Shown in pieces: positions 56,233 through 64,000 of a DNA stretch of 64,000 nucleotides. Below the pieces are notes generated by a model. It was not told the DNA's origin and did no database searches. It was given only the letters and a program-made list of their open reading frames with translations. Position 1 is the first letter of the stretch. Each line of letters begins with the position of its first letter. The position numbers and the translations under genes were made by a program. Origin of the DNA: Nyssa sinensis. Its lineage: Eukaryota > Streptophyta > Magnoliopsida > Cornales > Nyssaceae. The stretch lies in assembly GCA_008638375.1 (NCBI GenBank), contig CM018041.1, forward strand, positions 12,384,552-12,448,551. Reading direction: 5' to 3'.

Positions 56233-56529
56233 TTTTTTTTTTATCAGTAAAGATTGTGTTATAAACAAAGGCACCCGAGGACGGCAACCATACTTACAAA
56301 AAGGGCACTGGCCAAAAATCCCCCCAAAAATCAACTAAACTATGCAAGTACCAAGGAAATTCTTCATTGATCCAAAAAATTTAGAGTACGCAAAAAAAAT
56401 TAGCATTAAATCTCCGAGGGGAAAGTTCAACCCCTTAAAAAATTCTTTTCTTTCTTTCCCTACATAAGACAAAGAGGAGCCATCCTCCGAGCAAGCAATC
56501 TTCAATTCTTTCTTCATCCTGTTATATCT

Positions 56530-59500
56530 TCACCCCATAAAAACCGCGCTAATAGAAGCCGGCATCACCCAAAGAAGGAGGAGAGAAAATTCCACCCATC
56601 CCGGGCCATCTTACAATGCATGAGAAGATGGTCTACTGTTTCCTCCTCCCCCTCCTCCTCCTCGCATATGCGACAACTTGGTAAACAAAAGCCTCTTTTC
56701 CAAAGGCTCTCCGTCATTAGAATAAAACCCCACATAGCCGACCAAGCAAAAAACACAGCAAACTTTTGACTTCCATATCAATCTCCAAGGGAAGGATTTA
56801 TCCTCTCCTTTAATCAACTTCCTACAAAAAGATTGCACGGTAAATTGACCTCCTCTACTCACTCCCCATTTAATACCATCCTCTCTTCCCTCCCCCAACT
56901 CTACATTGCTCAAAAGAGCCATTAGATCCTCCACCTCCCAATCAAAAAAGTCCCTTAAAATGAGTGCACCAAGCTTTCCTTCCACCCACAATGGAAAAAC
57001 AATCCGCAACCAATGCCTTCTTATCTTCGGCTAAGTTGAAGAGGTTAGGATACTTTGCCCTAAGGGAGCTATCCCTATGCCATGGACCCATCCAAAACTT
57101 CACCTAATAACCATCCCCAACGTCAAACCAAATACATGCATAAAATCTTCTTTACCATTTTGTATCGCTTTCCAAATTCCACACCCATATGCTTCTATCA
57201 TCTTTAGATAACGACCCTCCCTCCTTGCATACATACTTCGTAGAAATCACCTCTCTCCACATAGCTTGATCCTCTACTGTGAACCGCCAAATCCATTTTT
57301 CCAACAAAGCTTGATTGAACATTTTAAAGTCCTTCAGACCAAAAGGACGTTTCACTTTTTCCCATTTCACCGAGTGAACCCTTCTTTCATCTTCTATACC
57401 TCCCCACAAAAAGTCTCTTTGGAGCTTCTCCAACTTCTTCCTAATTGTGGTCGGCATCGGGAACAAAGACATAAAATAAGTAGAAAGATTTGAAAGAGTG
57501 CTTTTGATGAGTGTAATTTGTCCTCCCTTTGAGAGATATTATTGCTTCCATCCTGCCAAACGATGTTGGAACCTTTCCACAACCGCATCCCACACCCCAG
57601 TCAATTTCGCTAAAGCTCCCAAAGGAAGAACCAAGTACTTAGAAGGAAGGATGCCCACTTCACATCCCAAACTCCACGCCAATTCCTCAACTATCTACAC
57701 GTCGCCCACCGAAATGATTTCACTCTTGTTGAGATTAACTCTCAACCTAGACACTGCCTCAAAGAAAACCATAATATATTTCAAATAATGTAACTAGATT
57801 TCCTCCCAATCACAGAATACGAGAGTATCATCAGCAAAAAGAAGATGGGAGGCCACCAACCACCTTCCACATAAAAGCCCTGCAAGAGACCCCCCATAAC
57901 AACTCTATCAATCATCACGCTCAAGGCATCCATCACAATCACAATCACAAACAAAAAGGAGGACAAAGGATCCCCTTATCTCAAACCCCTAGAGGACTGG
58001 AAAAATTTGTCGAAGATCCATTCACCAATACTGAGAATGTCACTGTCGCGATGCAAAACTTAATCCACTTCCTCCACTTTCCACCAAAACCTATCTTAGT
58101 AAGAAGGCTCAAAAGAAAGTCACAGTTGACATGGTCATATGCTTTCTCGATATCCAGTTTACACACCAATCTCCTTTCCTTCTTCTTTCTTCTGGATTCC
58201 ACACATTCATTGGCTATCAACAAAAAATCAAGCATATGTCTTCCACCTACAAAAGCATTTTGGTTTGATGAAATGGTGCTCCTCGAGTCATAATGAAAGG
58301 ACGTTAACTACCATCTTGTACAAGCTCCCCACCAAGCTGATAGGTCTAAAATCGTTAATGCTCTTCGTCGCTTCCTTTCTAGGAATTAACGCTATAAATG
58401 AAGCGTTAAGCCTCATTCAAAGGAACAAGACTCCTTAAAATAGTCAAACATCGCCAACATGTCTTCTCTTAACACCCCAACAATGTTTAAAGAAAGCCAA
58501 TGAAAAACCATCCGAGCCTCCCCATCACGTGACTTCTATGTAGCTATTATCTCATCTTCATCAAATGGTCTTCTAACACATCTTCCTCATCCCTTGAGAT
58601 GGATTTAAACTCCAAATTTTCAATGCTAGGCCCTCCAATCACATGATTCCTTGTGCAAATTCTTGTAGAAATCCACTATGCCTCCCCTCACCTCCTGAAG
58701 AACTCTATCACCAATTGTGATCATGCCGAAGTTGTTCTTCCACTTGTGATAATTTGTCACCCACTGAAAGAAAATAGTATTTTTGTTACCTTCCTTCAAC
58801 CATAAAACTTCAGATTTTTGCCTCCAAGATATCTCTTCCAGTTTTATAGCGCACCCTAATTCCCCTTTTAAACCCTCCTTCTTAAGTTGCTCCTCTTTTG
58901 TCAAAGAAACATTTTCCTCTAAACGTTGGATCTCCATTAGCAATTTCTTCTTCCTCAATTGAAGGCTTCCAAATTCTTCTTCATTCAATTTCTTCAAATC
59001 TGCCTTCAACAATTTTAACTTCTAGAGTTCTGGCCATGAGATAATTTAGATCTCCCCTTACATTGTACCCACGCCATCACTCTACAACTTTATCCCAGAA
59101 ACCTAAAGCTTTCAACCACAAATTATTAAATTTGAACAGGTTTTTTTTCCCATTTCAATCCTCCCCTATCCAGCACAATCGGAATATGATCCAACACAAG
59201 TTTTGCAAAACAGGCTTGGGTGGAATCAAGAGATCTAACTTCCCATGCTGTAGAAATTACGAACCGATCCAATCTAGACATAGTTGGATTGTCCCTAACA
59301 CTGACCCATATATATCTCCTCGCTCCAAAGGATTTGCTCCAAAGGCGAATAATTGTAGTCGATGAACTATGAAAAAGCTTTCATAATTTGTCAACCGTCT
59401 CCCTCCTTTCCTCTACTCCAGATATCTAGTCACATTAAAATCACCACCTAGCACCCACAAATTAGCCCCCCTACTAGCATCCCCCAGCACTTCCCCCCAA

Positions 59501-59863
59501 AAAAGCCCCCTTTCTGCCTCCAAAGTTGGCCTATACACCAATGAAGACCCATTCAAAGTTCCCATTCAGCATCTTAAATTTGCAACAAAGTAAATACCTT
59601 CCTTCCCAATAGTCCAATCCCTCCACCCTAGAATCCCACATGAGAAGAACACCCCCAGTCGTACCCCTTGCAGCCATATATCTCCAGTCAACCCAACGAG
59701 CACCCAGCAGGCTTCTCACAAACTCAACTGAGACATCCTGCAACTTGGTTTCCTACAAACAAATAAGAGTAGGTCTCCATTTCTTCATAACTACCCTTAC
59801 CACTACCTTTTTGTCTCGGTCATTGAGACCCCTAACATTCCAAGACAAAAATTTCAGTGTCAT
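56530..59863 (-). pseudogene. LINE ORF2: endonuclease, RT and zf-RVT
   Basis: ATG at 59861-59863 opens MTLKFLSWNVRGLNDRDKKV, the start of an APE-type endonuclease. A TAG then interrupts before ETKLQDVSVEFVRSLLGARW. RT parts follow: LKADLKKLNEEEFGSLQLRK and SWRQKSEVLWLKEGNKNT (linker), [29 protein letters not shown] (FADD core intact, near 57830), RKKLEKLQRDFLWGGIEDER, then the zf-RVT domain CRICEEEEGEEETVDHLLMHC. The protein would nick target DNA and prime reverse transcription there. Several frame breaks are present. Confidence 0.85.
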
Positions 59864-60131
59864 TTATCAACCCACAGAACTACTTCTCACCCTCTCGCCT
59901 TCCTACCTGCTCCACCTTTCCTCCTTTCATAATTGATGGAAGATGATAAATTCTTTACTTCACTCTTTAATTTTTTCTGAAATTTCTTGGTCAATATTTT
60001 TTCTCCCGATGTACTACAACCCCCCCCCCCAACCACCCTGAGTTTATTGCACATTTCTCACACTGAACATGGCCTTTATTCTGGCATTGAATCCATGACA
60101 TGAAAGCCTCAAATATCTACACTCTTCCCAC

Positions 60132-61201
60132 CTAAGAAGCACGGACATGAATATGACATGACCTAGACACGTCGACAGCGGAATTTTTGAAAAAAGGACA
60201 CGGGACACGACATGGACACGTTGAATAATATTGATTTATTTTATATATATATGAGCATGAAATCTAATTCTAATATTATTTCAATCAATTTTGATATTAC
60301 CTATCAAAAAATAATATTAATAAAAAAAAAACCTATTTTATCACATGTTTTATTGATTTATTAAAAATTAATATTTTTGAATTAATTTATATATTTTTGA
60401 AGTACATAAATTTAAAATTAAATATGTATACACATATTATAATTATTATTTGATTGTTAAGTACATAAATTTAAAATTAAATATGTATATACATATTAAA
60501 ATTATTATCTGATCCAACAAATAATAATAATAAAAATGAAAGATATATCAAGAAAAGAGAAATTTATTATTTTTAGACTTTTTTGATAATAATTTTTTTA
60601 AAATAAATATAAATTAAATTAATTAAGGAATTTAATAAATAATATCACAAAATTATTAATACCAGTAAAAAAAATAACTAAATTATGGCCTTATGAGAGG
60701 GGAGAGTGACACGTAATGAACCCCCGGGGGGGGTTGTGGTTGCGTCAACATAAAGAGAAGGGAGGGGGGTTGGAAGAGTCGAGGGAGGGGGTTTCCAAGA
60801 GTCAGGAACAGAAGAGGGGGGGTTTCCAAGAGTTGGGAACCTTCCCGAGAGGCAAGCATCGCGAGAGAGATCGCATAGGGAGAGAGGAATCGATTGAGAG
60901 GAGAAGAAGAAGGAAGGTCTACGTGGTTGGCGGACGTCGATCTCACACAATCAGAGGTAGGCTACCTCTCCTTTCTTCTCTCTTTGATTCTACAATCCGT
61001 CCAGCAAATTTGTTTTTGAATACTCATCTTCACTAATCACGTGTCCCAGCGTGTCTAGAATATGTCGGAACTTTGAAAAAAATCAGATACTCAATTTTAA
61101 CGTGTTGGACACATGTCTGGCGCATGTCCGTGTCCGTGTCCATGTCCCTGACATGTCAAACACCGACACTGTGGCCTCAAGGACGTGTCCGTGCTTCTTA
61201 G
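60132..61201. mobile_element. TIR element, GGACACG-rich family, copy 2 (1070 bp)
   Basis: The terminal inverted repeat CTAAGAAGCACGGACA is perfect over 16 bases at both ends. Arrays of gacacg/cgtgtc follow inside each end. The middle is AT-rich on the left and, at 60680-60990, GC-rich with a GAGGTAGG donor-like site. No transposase is encoded. Flanks share only cccac, so the target duplication is unclear. It may be a non-autonomous Mutator-type element. Confidence 0.7.
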
Positions 61202-61204
61202 CCC

Positions 61205-63870
61205 CCCACCTTGTGCAGCACCCATTTTGAGACTTCCAGCTTCTTGGCTTCCCATCTCCTATGTTCTCTAGTCTACTTGTCCAGTTGTCCAGGATAATTA
61301 CAACTGAGGGACTGCATTGTATAGGTATTTCCTCCTCGCTGTCCACAAACTCTATGATTTGGTTATTAATCCTCAAATCTTTCCCAGAATTTTCATTGCT
61401 CCCCACAATATTTGGAGATAGTTCCTACAGAGGAACCGTTACCCCTTGCAATCCCCCCCCCCCCCCCCCCAATTTTACTTCCCTGGCCATACCTAGATAG
61501 AGTCCCAGCACCTCCGCTATTTCAGTCATGCCATTTCCCAAGTCTACCAGCAAGCCTTCTGTTGACTCCATTGTTCATATTTCCGACTCACCTGCATCAA
61601 AGTCTTCATGATCATCTCTGTTATTTTCACTGTCACCTTCATTTTGCAGAGAGAAATCCCTTCAATTGATGAACTGTCACTGGGACTACTGTAACTATCT
61701 CTTCGGCCTCCTCTGACATCCTTTCAGATGGTTGTGCATTCCATGCCCATGCTGCCCTCCCCCCTCCAGTACCTCCACTTCCCCCTGGGCATTGATTGTT
61801 TCTGCCCAATTGGCTGGCCTCTGTACCTATTTGAATTCCGCAGCCATCGAATCTTCTTCCAGCTCACTACCAGTCACGCTAGAACCATCACATCTCTCAC
61901 CCCATTTGCTCATCTCTCCTCTTCCACTACTTCCCCCCCCTTCTCCTTTTCTGAAATTCTCCTGCTGCTCTCCCCACGCTAAACATATCGAACATCTGGT
62001 TCTGGTAAGCTGGCTTCCTTTATTTCCATATTCGCCTTCCCCTTCACACCATGTAACCTCTGAAACTGATCGAGCTTCCCTTCTCCCAGTCTGAAGCTTT
62101 TATGAGGCCCGTCTAGTCTCCATCTCCGCCATATAGATCGCCTCAGGTGGGCCTCAGGGAACCTCAATGCGCTCCGAGACCCTCTGGTCAATTGTCTCTG
62201 GGCCTTTTCCACTTCCGCCATATACACCTCTTCAGCTGGGCCTCCAAGGACAACAATCCTAACCTGTGGATCTGTCCCTCCTATGGTACCCAACCCAACC
62301 CAACCCAACCCAGCCCATTTCCTCTCTTTCTTGTAGGCATTTAAACCTATTTTGCATCCTTACCTGGCTGGCCATGCAATTGATTGGCCTGTCTTCTGCC
62401 CACAAATCTGGGCCTGGTCGACAACCCGTTCCCCGGCCTCTGAGCTTTGCTGCATATTGTCAAACTTCTCTTTTTCCAGTCCAAAAGTATGGTCCAACCC
62501 ATCATTAAGGCCCAGCTCGCCCTTCAACTGATCTGAATTTCCCCTGTCCATCCCTTTCCATGCAGTATCGCCTCCCTTCATCATCTGATGCCATCACGTG
62601 ATCTCTCTGTATTGTCCCTCCACGCGCCACTCGCGTGTGAACAGGCCTCACCGCCTGCAAGACCATCTTCTCCAGCAGACTGTAAGGAGCTTCCTTCATT
62701 ATTTGAGTTTGCCACTGTAAATTGGGGCCCTTTCTCCACCCACACCACGATTTCGTACCTCCACTGCCCCTCCCTACACCTTCACAGTTGCTGGAATAGG
62801 AGTCTCTACAACTCTCACCTTCAGCTTAGCCCACCTGCAGTTGCTGCAATGCCTCGTGTCCTCATCCAGACCCCTAAATCCTCCGCCTTTATCCCCCAAC
62901 TGCTTAAAAATTCTTCATGCCACAAAAGCAATGGGAGACCAACAAATCTAACCCATACCTCCATTTCCATTCCAATCCTAGAACAACTCCCCATTGCAGC
63001 CCACCAATCAAGAAATACTAGTTGACCTTCAAAGACCCACTCCCTTAGTCGCCAGATCCTGTTTGCTTCCTCTATAGACAGGAATTCAAATAGGAAACAT
63101 CCTCCATACAACTCAGTGACTTCCACTCCTGTTGGCACCCCCACCATCGGTCCGCCCATCTCTGTATCCTTTCCTTTTCGGGCACTGGTTCAATCGCCCC
63201 CCCCCTCCAACTCATCCCACTAAACACTGCTTCCGGTACTAGATTTTTCTTACACGATTCAAAATCGACCATTACATCTCCCCCATGTTCTTTCATATCC
63301 CTTCCCTATAGTTATCGCAGTTTCTGGCCAACCCTTTCTAGCCGCTGCTTCCTTAAAAGTGCGAGTCATCTAGATGCCCCTCCTGGATTCGCAGCTGCCA
63401 GATCTCTGAAAGTTTTGGCCACACATTCTTCCAACCCCTGCCCCTATCAACCTTTGGAATATAGAGTGAGTCGAATCTCTCCATTCGATTCCTCCACTTT
63501 AACAAACACCCCTTCCTCGTTCGATCTTCACATTATTCTCCATCTTTGATTCCTGCTGTGAAGGACTCTCTCCAAGCTCCGCCCGTCACACCGGTTCCCC
63601 ATTTCATCCAGTTGTTCACACAGCCATTGAAATCCTGCTCCATCGAATCTTATTCTTTGAACATGCCCCTTTCCCCATTCCATTAACTAGAGAAGGATCC
63701 ATCTCCTCTCTTCAATCTCGTCAATCTCATAGGTTTTGCTCCCCAACTGTGTGCATCTCCATGAACCCATCTCCCCTTTATCTCACCTGTGCAATTGAAC
63801 TCAATGAAGCTTCTTCTTCCCCTAATTCTCTATGTTCCCTTGTGCTCTGCAATTTGGCTATTGTCATAGG
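61205..63870 (-). pseudogene. LINE ORF1 (DUF4283-type nucleic-acid-binding protein)
   Basis: The minus strand shows EEGVFVKVEESNGEIRLTLY, KEAAARKGWPETAITIGKG, then LYGGCFLFEFLSIEEANRIW, MEMEVWVRFVGLPLLLWHEE and FLSSWGIKAEDLGVW, the DUF4283 domain followed by the G-W-E-like region of plant LINE ORF1. Frames shift several times and stops are frequent. Proline- and serine-rich text with runs of C on the plus strand makes up the rest. It would bind the LINE RNA. The start codon is not certain. Confidence 0.7.
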
Positions 63871-64000
63871 GTCTTTCGGAAATTGTCCAGGTTGACGACA
63901 ATTTCAAAGTGAGGTAAAGATTCCAACAAGATAAGAAATATGGTTTGAGTGTTCTCTGGAAGCATTAAAGTATTTTTTCCGAACAATAGGAAAAAACATG
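63871..64000. other. LINE 5' end or flank
   Basis: Short stretch upstream of ORF1 with no recognisable feature. The border between LINE and host could not be set. Confidence 0.35.

Larger units (their letters stand above)
56233..63900 (-). mobile_element. Nearly full-length L1-type LINE (minus strand)
   Basis: A T run at 56233-56242 marks the poly-A tail of the minus-strand copy. ORF2 (59863 to about 56530) and ORF1 (about 63870 to 61205) follow in the expected order. A 1.07-kb TIR element lies between them at 60132-61201. Frameshifts and stops show it is inactive. The 5' end and the target duplication could not be fixed and may lie past the window edge. Confidence 0.8.

Noticed and set aside
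55377..56287. Possible NOC2 N-terminal exons upstream of 54653
   Set aside because: No frame resembles the basic N-terminus of Noc2 proteins; the exons are probably beyond the window or lost.
61205..62100. Plus-strand proline/serine-rich frames
   Set aside because: Antisense to LINE ORF1; codon pattern reflects the minus-strand gene.

Overview
The window is nuclear DNA of a eudicot-like plant. It shows spliced genes with GT-AG introns, a Noc2p-family gene, plant-type copia, gypsy, LINE, PIF/Harbinger and CACTA elements, and AT-rich spacers with many TA and CA microsatellites. No CRISPR array, operon, rRNA or tRNA gene was recognised. All calls come from reading the sequence and from family knowledge; no search was run.

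Region 1 (1-707) is the 5' LTR and gag start of a minus-strand Ty3/gypsy element that leaves the window on the left. Region 2 (about 1735-33187) is one old plus-strand copia element (copia I) split by two large insertions. The first is a PIF/Harbinger transposon at 4566-20593 with a TTA target duplication. It carries a minus-strand copia (copia C, about 4958-10159, itself holding a 3.5-kb solo-LTR-like insert at 5515-9039), a truncated plus-strand copia (copia A, 10940-13903) and a CACTA transposon (to 17976) with a B3-domain gene fragment. The second, at 23289-32392 with target duplication CTCTA, is a chimera: the outer LTRs belong to a tiny TRIM-like element, while the interior is a whole copia A body plus two back-to-back copia A LTRs. 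The chimera is split by a 3.8-kb solo-LTR-like insert at 25730-29545. Removing each insert with one target copy brings the interrupted retrotransposon frame back into register.

Region 3 (33188-40374) holds a 541-bp MITE with Harbinger-type ends, a copia RT scrap, one intact single-exon gene (35991-36755, function unknown) and a PTPMT1/DSP8-like phosphatase pseudogene fragment. Region 4 (40375-54653) carries the seven C-terminal exons of a minus-strand NOC2/REBELOTE-like gene. Its introns are swollen by LINE, gypsy and copia insertions, and three single-base indels break an otherwise clean frame. Region 5 (56233 to about 63900) is a nearly full-length minus-strand L1-type LINE, ORF1 and ORF2, with a 1.07-kb terminal-inverted-repeat element between them.

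Few genes here look functional. The candidates are the 254-aa protein at 35991 and, if its indels are sequence errors, the NOC2-like gene. The rest records repeated insertion and decay. The most unusual object is the TRIM/copia chimera, whose two junctions both fall in the shared primer-binding site.
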